Assembly: GCA_003508835.1 (NCBI GenBank)
Contig: PUFA01000003.1
Coordinates: 7,727,501 to 7,791,500 of the forward strand
Origin: Eonycteris spelaea
Lineage: Eukaryota > Chordata > Mammalia > Chiroptera > Pteropodidae
Length of the DNA: 64,000 nt
Direction: 5' to 3'
Shown: positions 46,297 to 58,429 of the stretch, in pieces
Layout of the letters: each line of letters begins with the position of its first letter
How positions within the stretch are numbered: the first letter of the stretch is position 1
The notes under the pieces: model-generated
The model's database searches: none
What the model was told of the DNA's origin: nothing
What the model saw: the letters and a program-made list of their open reading frames with translations, nothing else
Translations under genes and position numbers: made by a program

Positions 46297-46795
46297 CATG
46301 AGATTAATTAACAATACAATTACTAGTTATCACATATAAGGATCTGGGAGATTCAGCTCACTGACTGTATTATATTTTTTAGATTGAGTCAACTTTAGGT
46401 TAAAACTGTTGATTATTGCTCAGCCATTGTAATAGCCTAAGACATCTTATTTAAGATTAAATTGTTTTGGTGCTATTTTTTACCTCAGAATATTTATAAG
46501 ATGTACTGTTTAAAGAGGGGAAGATTCATAATGCTTCAATGCATTATGTGAGTTAATTTACCTACAAGGGCACAATCCACTGGAGAGGAATGTACTAATA
46601 AATGTCTAATAAATGTTCTTCAATGGCAATGATGACAATTTTTAATTCCCAATTTGATGAATTTTTTTCTAAATTTAATCTTAGAGCTGCAACTCTTTTG
46701 CTTATCATATAAACAATAACAGTCATAACAGTTTAAATTTAGTAAGTGATTTTTATAAGTCTAGTGTTTTAGATATAGATGCATTACTGCAACAG
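46297..46795. other. Unique AT-rich sequence
   Basis: I recognise nothing beyond a short duplicated phrase near 46595-46615, where AATAAATGT repeats as TAATAAATGTCTAATAAATG. No gene evidence is present. Confidence 0.4.
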
Positions 46796-46799
46796 ATAC

Positions 46800-47110
46800 T
46801 CCTTATACTACCGTAGGAAGCAGAATAACAAGATGATCCCCAATGAGTCATATTCTTGGATAATCCCTCTCTTTGACTTTAGGCAAAAACTGTGACCTGC
46901 TTCTAGCCAGCGGAATATGGCAACCATGATAAGGTCACTCCTGTGATGTCAGGTTGTATGGTTATATAAATCTGCTGACCTTGAAGAAGTAAACGCTATG
47001 GCGTGAGAAAGACGGTGAAAGGGCTACAATATAGCTAGGAGCTGCGAGGGCCTCAGGAGCTGAGAGTGATCCCTGGCTGATATCAGCAGGAAAGAAGTGA
47101 GTATGTGCAA
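46800..47110 (+). mobile_element. MaLR LTR 5' part (MLT1-type)
   Basis: The text 'GTAGGAAGCAGAATAACAAG', 'TGACTTTAGGCAAAAACTGT', 'GACCTGCTTCTAGCCAGCGG', 'AATATGGCAACCATGATAAG', 'GGTCACTCCTGTGATGTCAG' and 'AGGAGCTGAGAGTGATCCC' follows the 5' two thirds of a MLT1F-K-like LTR. The 3' part (the 'ctgtgagataataaatg' end) is missing, so this copy is truncated. Confidence 0.8.
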
Positions 47111-47159
47111 CAACACGTGACCTCGGCTACATGTTGACTTGGTTGGGTTTGGCAAGGGA

Positions 47160-48470
47160 GTGGATGACACTCTCCCTCATGACACTGCTTTCTTTGCAGC
47201 TCTCATAACCACTGTTCTTTTTCTTCTCACATTTTTCACATTGGCATCACTGGTTCTGGAGTGGTATAAATGTCTTCTTTGGTCATCACTGTCTCTTCCA
47301 TTTTGTTGTCCCTGCACCCTTCAAAAAACTATAAAACTTTGGAAATCATTTCATCCTATTATAACACTCACTAACCTCTTTGACTAGTCATGTTGTCCTC
47401 TGCCAGGTCACAATGATTTCTTGAAGTTTTAGCTCTTCGCTCGCTGTCACTTTCCAATACTACTTCATTACAATTTCTGATATATTTCAAAATCTATGTA
47501 GATAATTAGTTTAATTTCCTGGATTATAAGTTTCCTGATCCCTTCAGCTTGCCCTCCAATTTACTCAGACTTCTTTCCTGGGTTATACTGATACCTTGTC
47601 ATTCCCAATAATAACATCATTGATCATAATTTCAAATATGCCAGTCTCTTATCTTCACCTGTTACCTTGCCAGCTCATTCTCCTCGGTACACAAAAGAAA
47701 AATAAATCGTTAAAACCCATTTAATTCTCTGATTCCATCACTACAAATTTCATTTCCAATCATTATAATTATTCTGTTGTATATACTCTCAATATATTGT
47801 TTTGCATACTTTATATAGTGATTCATTATATCCAAACCTTAGTTAAATTCAGCTGAGAAAAAAAAAGTTTTTATTCTCCAAGATCATGAAAGAAAGTAAA
47901 AGATAGGCTCTTTTTTGTTCCTAATTCCTAGCCTGAAATTTATTCTAAAGTCAGATGATCCCTAAATCCAACATTTCCCACAAAATGACAATACTCTATC
48001 CATCCATCCATCCATGCATCTTGCAAGACTCTGAATAATATGCTCTTTATTATGCTCTGTCCTTTTCTCCTTATTTCCCTCCGCCACACTTGTCCTTCTC
48101 TTTTTTTTTTCCCGACATGCTTTTGTCCTATTGACTTTGTGCATGCTGTGTTATTGTAACACTCTTCCGCCAAATGTCCACATAGCTAGTTCTCTAGATT
48201 CCTTCACACTATTACTCAAAAGAACCTGTCTCAGTTAATCCTTCTTTGACCACTCTATCCAGACTCCCATTGCCATCCCTCAACATTTTCTATTCCTATC
48301 CTGCATTTAGTTCTTAACACACTATATAGCTGATTTATCTTTTTTGCTATCTGTCTCCTTCATTAGGACAGGAATGCTTATTGTATTCACTACTGCATCT
48401 CTAGCATCTGAAAGTGGACCTTCCATTCAGTAGATTCATAATACATTTTTTTTGAATAAATGATAGTGGT
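47160..48470 (+). mobile_element. L2 LINE, long fragmentary copy
   Basis: L2-like text is patchy at 47160-47960. It becomes clear from 48190, with 'CTTCTTTGACCACTCTATCC', 'TTCATTAGGACAGGAATGCT', 'TATTGTATTCACTACTGCAT' and 'CTCTAGCATCTGAAAGTGG', and ends with 'TTTTTGAATAAATGATAG'. The 3' end is present. A (CATC)n-like run at 47998-48016 interrupts the middle. Confidence 0.65.
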
Positions 48471-48850
48471 TTAATTCATTAGTGGTAAGAATTATATTTT
48501 GAATTCTTATTTGTAAGAAATGCAAAAAATTGGAGATATTGGTGTAGAATTTTGGGAATCTGTCTCATGATTAGAATGATTAGAACCATAGGAATTTTGA
48601 CTCATCTTCCTGAGACTCCTACATGAAGGGAACTCATCCGCGAAACCATTATCATTGTCTTCTAATCAGTAAAGTTAAACATTTTTTATCTTTTACTATT
48701 CAATGTTTTTCTATGCTCTTGACATTAGGAGAAAATAGGGCCTTGAAATTTCTTATGAAAGGGTAATGAAATTCTAAAAGGTACAGTATAAATTTAACAC
48801 ATGTAAAATTCCCAGTTTTGTAGTTTTATTATTACATGTTTGCTTTTTAG

Positions 48851-48888
48851 GCTCCCCCCCGCCCCCACCACCACCCCGTTCTCCTCAC
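48851..48888 (+). repeat. C-rich tract (G-quadruplex candidate on the minus strand)
   Basis: The plus strand reads GCTCCCCCCCGCCCCC, then ACCACCACCCC. The minus strand therefore has runs of 4, 5 and 7 G separated by short loops, enough for a G-quadruplex because the run of 7 can supply two tracts. Confidence 0.8.
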
Positions 48889-51800
48889 TCTTCTTCTATT
48901 GTAGAAGTTCCATTTCACAATGGGCTACTGATCAGACCTGTTATTCTAATAGAGGAATCCCAAAGGAAAACATGTTTCAGATGTAAAGTATTCCCCTCAG
49001 ATTCTCTGGCGGTCATGAAAAGCAGGAGAAATTCTTGATGTATGAAGTCACTGTCACCATTGTCAAAGTACTGCAGTGTGGGAAATGAACCGCAAATAAA
49101 ATCAAAGGGTATTTCTTCCAAAGCATTGAATATTAGTGTACAAACAACATTTTTCATTAAAGTACAAAATAATTCAGATTAAATCTCCATATTTAAATGT
49201 CCAGAGAAAACATCTCAGCCTAGGTGCTAGAGATGGCAATTTTTTAGCACATGTGTAAACAGTACATAAAAAATTAAAGACTCCATCAAAGTACCAAAAC
49301 TTATTTCTGAAAATTTGAAACTCTGTATAGCTCTAACTTACTTCCATAGCAAATGACACCATAAATGTAGTTCTCTGTCCTTTTCTTAAAAGAATTAATT
49401 TTAAGGTATGCATATTTTTTTTTCTTTAAGGGCTTCTTAAGCCTAAATTAAATCACCAAAAGCCTCAATAAAGTAGTATTAAAGTTGAACTGAAATCCAC
49501 AAGAGCAAGACAATTTGGTGGTAGGTTAACATCCCTTTCTTGCTCTTCAGCCTTATATCAGACTGCTGTGTGAAGGTATTGTAATGATCTAAGACAGAGT
49601 GTCATCTTTCATGCCAGGCAGCATATGTCACAACTTCCAAATTAGAGAATAGCTATTCCCCCAAATTATGATTTTAACTACATAGTCATTCTCAGTTTAG
49701 ATTTAGGTCAGGCAAAAGTTACTCTATAATCTTGGGAATGTGGATCATAACCCTCAGCTCAAAGTATAATCGTCAGAGGTTCACATACAGAAATACATTA
49801 TAGGACACACAGAAAATTAGAAAAAGATTTTGGTTATTTCTTAATATGAAGATATGAATGTGTTTATCTTTGTAAATAGCACTTCTATACAAGTGGCTCA
49901 AATGTGGCAAAACAGCCCTGATAGAAGTCACAAAATCAAACATTCAGGCATGAAAAGTCTTTTTCTTAAGTTGTTTTCAAGCTTCATCCCTTTTTCTGCA
50001 ATAACTAAAGCAAAGCCACAGTAGCTGCAGCCATTTGCATCTAAGGAAGAGATGTTTTGCTTTGGTGATATAGTTAATGAGTCTAAAAATATTCAGTATA
50101 ATAATTCTGTCAAAGCCCCCACAGTCTCCTCAATGAGCGGAAGCCTGCAGGATTCCAATGGGGAGTCAAGTAATGAGCTCTCAGCATTCGCTCCCACACC
50201 GTCCAGGCGAAATATACTCGGGCCTCTATGGTTCCACATCATTAGCAACATGAAACAAAGACACATGCTTGACTTTAATAAGTTGCTGGCTTACTAGTCT
50301 GTTACTGCATGTAAACTCTGTTTCAGCATTTCAAAACAGCCTCTTGCAAAGAGAAAGCAGGGAGGGCTTTGGCAAACAGAGTTAGGTTTAATTTAATGTG
50401 GCAAATGATTGAGCAGAATGAGAGGAAAAAAGGACACAGGAAGTGATGAGTTTCTGACACTAAGTCTCCTGGGCTCACTGTAGACTGCAGTCTCGCTGTT
50501 GGAGATGATGGTTACGGTGGGCTGCAGTGATAGGGCTATAGGCATATGTGACTGAGTTTTAGTTGATATTCTTGCAAGACAGGAAGTGAACAAGCTTATT
50601 TCCCACTGGGAAAGGTTCAGACATGATTAACTTGGGCATGACCAAATAGGTCAATAATATGACAATGAATTTCTAGCACAATAATTAAGTGGCAAAATTT
50701 GTGTGATTTGTTCTTCTTGTTCTGCACATACCAATAATGAATTAGCACAGATTCATTTAGTTTCTTTCATTAGTTGAAATCGCATAGCTACAATTTAAGA
50801 TAGTGACGGTTCAATTTAAAAAGTTAAAAGTTATTTCTGTAAAACATTATTTTTTTTTATTTTTAGCATAGGTTTTTGAATGCCAGCATTGAAGAAATGA
50901 TATGAAATCTACCTATCCATTCATATTAACTGTTTTAAGAGTTATACTCTCATCTAATATCAAGTTTTACTGATACCAGCCACCAAGATAAAGGAAGAAT
51001 TATTGGAATGAAAAGGTAAAAATAAGTGCTTCGCCTTGGGATATTAGAATTCAATGTATTTCACATTTATATGACTCCTGTCAGTTATTAAACTATTTCA
51101 AATTTTCTTGAAATAAAAAGCAAATCTTAGCACTAGAAGAGAACTCAAAAATAATAATAAAAAAATTGTAATTCCACTCTATGCAGTGTTTCATTCTATG
51201 GTGCTCCTTCAAAGCTGTTTTTCTTAATATTAAAAATTAAGGAAAGAAAGGGATCATTTTCTGATTTTACATAATTTGACACTGGAACTTAAACATAGGG
51301 ATTTACATTGCCCTCTTTTAAATGTTACCATCTTGTTTTTTTAATATGATCAAGATAATCTTCAATCTTTTTCTGCCATTTGATAGTATAATTATTTTCC
51401 CCATAATATTGAAAACTATCCATTTTATATGTATGCCTTTAGCAAGTAGAAGATATACAAGACAAGTGCTCAGCAGCTGCCCAGTGGCAATATGGGCAGT
51501 GGCAATATTCATCTCTTTGGTTATAGTTATAAAACTATCTTGTCCACACGGATACCACAAGACACTGTCGTATTTTGTAAAAATTACCATATCCTCTAAA
51601 TGGTAGTTAAGAGTAAACTCCACCTGCGATACAAACAGGTTGATCTAGAAGAGTTTTCTGAGGTTTCATTTCCACCTAGCTTTAGTTTCTTCTCCTTTTG
51701 AAAAATGAGACTAATTTTCCACTTTCAGTTTTCTGGCATTTCTTCCACCTGCTCAAGTTTCTCATTGGTAATTGACACTGATTCCTTGATCACATGGGTA

Positions 51801-51985
51801 CATTCTTACAGTACACAGGAATGCTTCCCTGGGCTTATATACTATCAGTTTTTCATGAGACTTGGGCTCTTTCATTACTAATTACTTTACCCTTTCCAAG
51901 TTTATGACTAATTTCTTTGGTGAGGAAGATGGAAGCAAAATAAAAGTTTATCAGTTTTACTTCTATTTATCTTAGGCTTGGTGTT
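48889..51985. other. Unique sequence, possible conserved block at 49970-50300
   Basis: No transposon is recognised for about 3 kb. The part at 49970-50300 has mixed composition and contains an octamer-like ATTTGCAT at 50034. It also has an 81-codon open frame from 50052 (starts MFCFGDIVNESKN), with no splice framing and no recognisable family. It may be a conserved non-coding element or a tiny exon. From one sequence I lean to non-coding. Confidence 0.3.
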
Positions 51986-51990
51986 CTTAA

Positions 51991-52043
<53 letters not shown>
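51991..52043 (+). repeat. (TG)n microsatellite
   Basis: Alternating TG runs for about 53 bases with a single ATA interruption near 52004-52006. It lies immediately upstream of a sense L1 fragment. Confidence 0.97.
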
Positions 52044-52044
<1 letters not shown>

Positions 52045-52049
52045 AATAG

Positions 52050-54215
52050 CACATCAGATCACATCTATTTTATAAAAAAGAATGCATAATGAAGAAACAA
52101 AGAGTAGAGTGGAGGAACAATAAGACACACAACATTTAAAAAAATTATAGCAAAATGACAAAGGCAGAAAAAGCATTTGACAAAAACAAACATTCTTAAT
52201 GTAAAAGCACTCACTAAAATAGGGGTAGGAAGGAAATTCCTCAGTTTGCTAAGGGCCTTCCACAAAAGTCCCACAGGTAACATTATGCTTAATGATAAAA
52301 GACTAAATGTTTTCCCGTGTGGTCAAGAAAAAAACAGAATATCCACATATCTATTGAACACTGTACTGGCAATTTTATATGTGGAAATTAGGCCAGAAAA
52401 CAAATAAAGGCTTTCAGTTTAATAAGGGAGTTAAACTGTCTGTGTTTACAGATGACAGAAAACATGTTCTTATATATAGAAAATCCTAAAGAATCAGAAA
52501 AAAATGAATAAAACTAATAAATGAATGTTCTAATAACCTTCCTCAGATTAATAGATACATGATTAATAAATAAAAGTCAACTATGTTCTATACACTAGGA
52601 ATAAACAATCCAAAAATAAAATTAAGAAAGCAACTGCATCAAAATAGTACAAAAAAGAACAAAATAATTTAAAATAAATTTAACTAAAAAAAAAAAGTGC
52701 AAAACATACTCCAAAAATAATGAACATTATTGGAAGTAATTTAAAAAGACTTAATAAATGCAAAGACATTATATGTTCTTAAATTAAAAGATTTAATCTT
52801 GTTGAGATAGCAATAATGTTCAATTTGACCTGCAGTTTCAACAAAATCCCTATAAAAAGCCAATAGGGGGTTGAAATGGGTGCAAAATTAACAAACTGTT
52901 CCTAAAATTCATGTGAAAATACCCAAAATACAAAACAATCTTGTGAAAGAACAACGTTGGAGGACTCACACTTCCTGATTTCAAAACTTATTATTCAGCA
53001 GTATAGTACTGATGTAAGAATAGATACAGAGTGCTAAAAGAGAATTGAGACTCCAGAAATAAACCTTTACATTTATAGTCAGTTGACTTTTGAGAAAAGT
53101 GCCAGGGAAAGAACAGTTTTCTCATCAAATAGTGTTAGGACAACTGGATCTCAACAATGCAAAAGAATGAAGTTGACACCTTACCTTACATCACGCAAAA
53201 AAAACGAAATCGAAATGACTATAAATCTAAATGTCAGAGTTAAAACTACAAAACTCTTATAAGCAAATATTTATAATTTTAGATTAATCAAGACCTTTCT
53301 AGAAATGACACCAAAAGTATCTAGTATACATGAGGAACTCATACAAGTCAATAAAAAGACAAATAACCCTATTTAGAAATGGGCAAAGGATCTGAATAGA
53401 CATTTTTCCAAGAAGATATATAAATGACCAATGAGCACATAAAATGATATTAAACGTCACTAGGCACTTGGGAAAGCAAAACTAATGTGGGAAACTATTT
53501 CATACTCACCGAGATGGCTAAAAAACAACAGCAACAACAGAAAAAAAAATCCCACCCCACCACCACCACCACCACCAAAAACAGAAAATAAGAGTGCTAG
53601 TGAGGATACGAAGAAACTGGAACCCTCCACTGTAAAATTTTTAGGAAAACATATTGACAGCTCCTTAAAATGTTCAACAAATATGACCTATGGTCTCAGT
53701 ACTAGGTATATACCCAAGAGAAAAGTAAATACATGTTCCTACATGATATTCATAGCAGTGGTGTTAATAACCTGCCAAAGTGCAAACAATCCAAATGCCA
53801 GGCAAATGATGAATGAATAAACCAAATGCAGTATATCCACATAATGGAATATTATTCTGCAATCAAAATAATAAATCACTGATACAGATAAACGTCAATA
53901 AATCTAAAAACATTATGCTCAGTGAAAGAAACCAGAGACAAAAAGCCACATGCTGTATAATTCCACTTATGTAAAATGTGCAGAATAGACAAATCCATAC
54001 AGACACAAAAATAGATTAGTAGTTATAGGCCTGCATGTAGTGTGACTGCTGATGGGGATGGGTTCTTTTTTGGAGGGCTTAAATATTCAAAATCAGATAG
54101 TGGTGATGGTTGCACAATTCTGAATGTGTGAAGAAAATCACTGAATTAAATACTTTAAAGGAGTCAATTTTATGATATATAAATTATATTTCGATAAAGT
54201 TATTATAAAAGGTCC
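52050..54215 (+). mobile_element. L1 3' half, sense, old
   Basis: This is the largest L1 in the window. ORF2 landmarks occur in order: 'GGCAGAAAAAGCATTTGAC', 'ATTATGCTTAATGATAAAAG', 'CTGTGTTTACAGATGACAG', 'AATCTTGTGAAAGAACAACG', 'GGAGGACTCACACTTCCTG', 'GGGCAAAGGATCTGAATAG' and 'GTCACTAGGCACTTGGGAAA'. The 3' part has 'AAACTGGAACCCTCCACTG', 'TATACCCAAGAGAAAAG', 'CATAATGGAATATTATTCTG' and a 3'-UTR-like end near 54215. It lies in an L1MA/L1MB-like age range by appearance. All frames are broken. A (CCA)n run lies at 53550-53577. Confidence 0.93.
53550..53577 (+). repeat. (CCA)n repeat inside L1
   Basis: TCCCACC is followed by about seven CCA/ACC units. It translates as a proline run in the 111-codon frame at 53485-53820, which is a chance frame in the L1. 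Confidence 0.95.
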
Positions 54216-54419
54216 ATGTTTGCAATAGAAATAATTAGAGCTGGTTTAATGCCACATTTCTGATTTTATGAGATACTTTTATATCAATAAAATATCTTGC
54301 TCATATATGGGTACTACAGAGAATCTTTAAGGAATTGTTAAGCCAGGAATTTTCAATCCTATGTGACTAACTGTTTAATTATCTGTTCTCTCATACTCAT
54401 CTTTTAGTGTGTCGAGTGT

Positions 54420-54530
54420 AGCAACAGTCCACCTTGCTTCCACAGTTATGTAAGTAGGCATTTAATAAGTACTTTTTGAGTTCATAAGTCTATGAATGAA
54501 TGATGAGTGAGTGAGCAAATGAACGAAAGC
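54420..54530 (+). mobile_element. L2 3'-end scrap
   Basis: 'GTAGGCATTTAATAAGTACT' and 'TTTTGAGTTCATAAGTC' lead into 'ATGAATGAATGATGAGTG'. These match the terminal 'gcactcaataagtgtttgttgaatgaatgaatg' of L2/MIR-type elements. Only the last ~100 bases are recognisable. Confidence 0.55.
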
Positions 54531-54925
54531 TGAAAGTCAAATATGATCAGAAGGTTGGTTTGTACATGAAATTAAGACAAAGATAGGTGGAGGGAAAGAC
54601 TGCCAAGCATGCTCTGTAAATGGCCTACGTGGCAAGAGGATCAATTAAAAGAACTATTCCCAACACTTTTACATAAATATTTCTAATGTGGTGAAGGACA
54701 ACATGGAAGGCTGCCGCAGAGAAAATCCAGTTGAAGAATAAATGTCTCCTGTCTCAACCTAGGTTGCTTAAGATATCTGTGATTGTTAGTTTCCAGATAA
54801 TCTAAAGCTGGCAGACAACCAACCTGTGCAAATGTACCAATGAAATGTATTGCTTCTCAATTTTTATATATAGTATACTACCCACTACTGATTAATAAGC
54901 AAAAGCAAAAAAAAAAAATCGTTGA
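54531..54925. other. Unique sequence
   Basis: No gene or element is recognised. A short A run at 54909-54918 is the only low-complexity patch. Confidence 0.4.
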
Positions 54926-54929
54926 ACAC

Positions 54930-55110
54930 TGACACTTTCTCAGGCATTGTGAAAAATGTCTTACTTGTATTATTTAATTTAGCTCAACAACTCTGTGCAG
55001 TATTACTCCTTTCCACCTCCATATTACAGTAAGGGAAACTGAGACTCAAGTCTGATTTAATTTCTATAATGTTATAAAGTAGATAAATCAAGATACATGA
55101 TTTTAACTTC
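54930..55110 (-). mobile_element. MIR SINE
   Basis: The plus strand carries complement-of-MIR text: 'CTCAGGCATTGTGAAAAATG', 'CTTGTATTATTTAATTTAG', 'CTCAACAACTCTGTGCAGTA' and 'AGTAAGGGAAACTGAGACTC'. It is diverged but in order. Confidence 0.75.
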
Positions 55111-56185
55111 TCTGCGTAACATCAAAACTCATGAGGATTCTTTGTAATCAAGTAAGTTTGGATTAACATTAGTCTGAATATCAGTATACAGGGACCTGAA
55201 GACCCTGATAATCACGCGTTTCATGACTCTCTTAACTGAGAGATTACATTTTCAGTACCTGGTGTTTCCAACCAACCAGTCTCCATGTTTCCCCGTTAAA
55301 AGAAAGATAGTCATATAAAAAAAAACTAAAAAATAGTATTGCTTACATTTTTCTGTAGATGACAATGGATTTTCACTTTCTTAGTCCACTACTTGTACTA
55401 CTTAGTAGCACTACTTGTGAAACCAAGAATAAATGATTCTCTTTAAATACAGGCAAGGTTTGTATTTGTAAAACCCACAGTCCACTTTTTCTTTTGTTTT
55501 TTAGAATCTAAATCAATTGTGAATGTGTGTGGTGTCTTTATTTTCTTTTAAGCAATTACTAATCACAATGGAAACTTAACTGTTGGGAAGGTTTCAAGTT
55601 TACAAATCAGTAATATTTAATAATGAAATCACATACTGAGAGTTTTCCACTGTATAGCACGTTAGTAGTAAAGTTGTAAAGATATAATCTAATTCATTCC
55701 TGCCTATAGGGTGACCTCTGACAAGCAATCATTTTTCTTATTTCCTAAAAAACAACTCTAAGTTGATTCACTTAAGTACACATCAGGTTGTATTGCCTGA
55801 CTGTATGAAACCTCAGTGTATGTAATTAGAATTAAATAAACTCAGGACTGTGCACAGTGCATGGAGAAATGAGAGTTGAACATACGTGCTTGTGAGGCTC
55901 TACTGCAAAGCGAGCTGTTTAAGAATGATTTTATGATTTCTCACATAGGATACCAAGGCTGCTGGTGTCACAAAAGCCACTGCAATAAAGCCACTGCCAC
56001 CTGGAGGCTCAGAAAACAGCAGCTAATACTAAATACACACAATTCATAGGTTCAGTAATTGAAGTGACATGATAATAGAGAAACACAAATTTGACCCAGA
56101 TGTGAATAAAGAAAAAAGACAAAGATACTGGTAGAAAATCAATATGTAAATTGAATGGATAATGAGTAAATAAATGAATGAAAGT
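55111..56185. other. Unique sequence
   Basis: I recognise no transposon or gene. A mixed-composition part at 55850-56030 has no repeat signature. The minus-strand frames at 56009-56241 read through the adjacent microsatellite and are artefacts. Confidence 0.4.
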
Positions 56186-56187
56186 TG

Positions 56188-56312
56188 ATATATATACATA
56201 TCTATGTGTGTGTATACACATATATGTGTGTGTATACACATATATGTGTATGTGTGTATATATGTATGTGTATGTATGTGTATGTGTGTGTGTGTGTGTT
56301 TATATAATATAT
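56188..56312 (+). repeat. TG/TA compound microsatellite
   Basis: It consists of TATATACA, then two tandem copies of a unit around ATGTGTGTGTATACACATAT (itself nearly palindromic), then (TG)n, (TATG)n and a final (GT)n. The GTGTATACAC core makes short inverted repeats possible. Confidence 0.95.
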
Positions 56313-56319
56313 ATCTTTG

Positions 56320-56895
56320 TCCAGAGTCACCATAAAAGTTCTAAAAGCAACAGCTATATACTTTTCTTTTTAAATTTATAATCAAAACATGGTCATTTTA
56401 GAAAATTTGGGAAACTGACATAATACAAAGAAACATAAAAATTAATGACATAAATATTACTACATAAAAATTTCCTGGCACGTTCTCCCAGTATTCTCAT
56501 AGAAAATGAGATATGGGGCATAGTGTGTGGGTCATTTGTCCTTTGCTTTCAGATCCTTTCCCACTCTCTGTGCCCTGGTTTTTATTGTGGAATGCTGACT
56601 TTTGAAAACTGCATTACCCAGGCTCACTCACCCACAGGGGGGAAAAAAAAAAGATAAAAGAAGAAAACTTCAAACATTAGGAAGGAAGAAAATATATAAT
56701 AAGCAAAAATCTAGGTAGATACTTTTTACCTCTTGAATTTTCTAAATTATATCTGATGAATAAAATAAAAATTATAATGCTGTATGATATGGTTCTAAAA
56801 TACATTTAGAAAAAAAATTTAAGATATACATGGAGAGTATAAAATAATGTAAAAGGAAGTAAAGTTTCTATATTTGATTTGAACAAGTAAGATGA
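56320..56895. other. AT-rich sequence, no clear element
   Basis: Nothing certain is recognised. The first half (56380-56470) has a vague resemblance to old L1 3' text. The part at 56500-56640 is unusually mixed in composition and ends in a G run followed by A-rich sequence (GGGGGGAAAAAAAAAA near 56637-56652). Confidence 0.3.
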
Positions 56896-56899
56896 TGAC

Positions 56900-58345
56900 A
56901 ATAATAGATTATGATGTTATGTATATATAATGTTAAACCCAGACATTATATATAGCTTTAACTACTGCTAAAGCTATAAGGAGAGATTCATTAAAAACAG
57001 TATAAATAAATCAAAATGGAATTAAAACTGTGTTCAAGAAATTTATGAGAAGGCAGGAAGAAAAAATCAGACACAGAACAAATAGAAAACAAAAAAAGCA
57101 ACATGGCAGACATAACTCCTAACTTTTCAAGAACTACATTAAACACAAATGATCTTAATATACCAATTAGAACACAGAGATCAGCAAAGTGGATTAAAAA
57201 GCATGACTGAAGTATATGTTGTCTACAAGTAACTCATTTCAAATATAAAAATATAGGCAGGTTGGAACTAAAAGGATGGAAGATAATATAATATGAAAAC
57301 ATTAAAGGCAAGCACGAGTGAGTGACCCATTAATACCAAATAATGTGGGCTTCATGGCAAAGAAAATAATCAGAAAAATAGAGAGATATTATATAATGAT
57401 AAAACAAGTAATTCACCTAAATATGTATAAACCAAAAATAGAGCTGTGAACTGTGTGAAGAAAAATAGAAAGGTGAAGTTGAGAAATGGTTAGAGATTGT
57501 AACTCTTTCTCAATAATTTATAGAACTATATAGAAGAAAATCAGTAAGGATAGAGAACTCAACAACATCATCAACCAACAGGATTTATTTGATATTTATA
57601 GGACAATAACAGAATACAGTTTTTTTAAGTAATCATGGAATACATATAATAGGCCATATCATGGGCTATAATACATATCTCAATAAATTTAAAAAAAAAC
57701 TGAAATCATACAGAATATGATCTTCAACCACAATGAAATCAAACTTCAATTTAATAACAGAGAGATAACAGAAAATTTGTATGCAGTTGAAAAATGAACA
57801 ACACATTTCTAAATAATTCACGGGTGAAAGAGGAAGTACCAAGGAAAATTTAATTTTTTGAATGAAAATCAGAATGTAACATCAAATTTGTGGGACAACA
57901 AAAATGCAGTGCCAAAAAGGGAAATTATTGGCACTACATGCAAACAGAAGAAAGAAAAGCTCTCAAATCAAAGTTTTAGTTCTTTCACCCACTTATTTTA
58001 TAGAAACTATAAAATAAGTTAAATAACTACAAAGCAAGTGGAAGGAAAAAAAAATCAGAAATCAATGATATCAAACACTGAAAAACAATAAAGAAAATAA
58101 AATAAAAGCTGGTTTTTCAAAAATATCAATAAAATTAGCAAACCTCTAGCAAGACTGACAAAGAAAAAAGAGAGAAGATACAAATTACTAATATCAGATA
58201 TGAAATAGGGCATGTCACTACAGACCTTATTGACATCAAAAGAAAGACAAGGAAACAGTACAAACTCTACATACCCTATACACATAAATTTTACAACAAA
58301 TGAAATTAACCAATTGGTTCATTCTTAAAAAGTATGAACTACCAT
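56900..58345 (+). mobile_element. L1 5' ORF2 fragment, sense, old
   Basis: The segment covers the L1 endonuclease and linker region in sense. Landmarks are 'CTAACTTTTCAAGAACTACA', 'AAACACAAATGATCTTAATA', 'TATACCAATTAGAACACAG', 'AGGCAGGTTGGAACTAAAAG', 'GATGGAAGATAATATAATAT', 'CCACAATGAAATCAAACTTC', 'AAAGGGAAATTATTGGCACT' and 'AAAGCTGGTTTTTCAAAAAT'. They end with 'CTCTAGCAAGACTGACAAAG'. It is broken by stops and indels and not functional. Confidence 0.9.
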
Positions 58346-58429
58346 AACTCACACAATATGAAACATTTTATTTATTTAATCAAAAATTATTTATTATTTA
58401 ACCATCTCTACATCACACGTTTACTCATT

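Noticed and set aside
51318..51623. Overlapping 94- and 101-codon frames on opposite strands
   Set aside because: Both arise from the same AT-rich segment, show no splice context or codon bias, and cannot both be coding.
53485..53820. 111-codon frame with a proline run
   Set aside because: It is a partly open remnant of the old sense L1, with an inserted (CCA)n repeat. It is non-functional.
56188..56312. CRISPR-like repeat array
   Set aside because: The regular spacing comes from TG/TA microsatellite units. There are no unique spacers, and the sequence is mammalian.
56009..56381. Frames rich in Tyr, Val, Cys, His and Ile on both strands
   Set aside because: They are translations of the TG/TA microsatellite.
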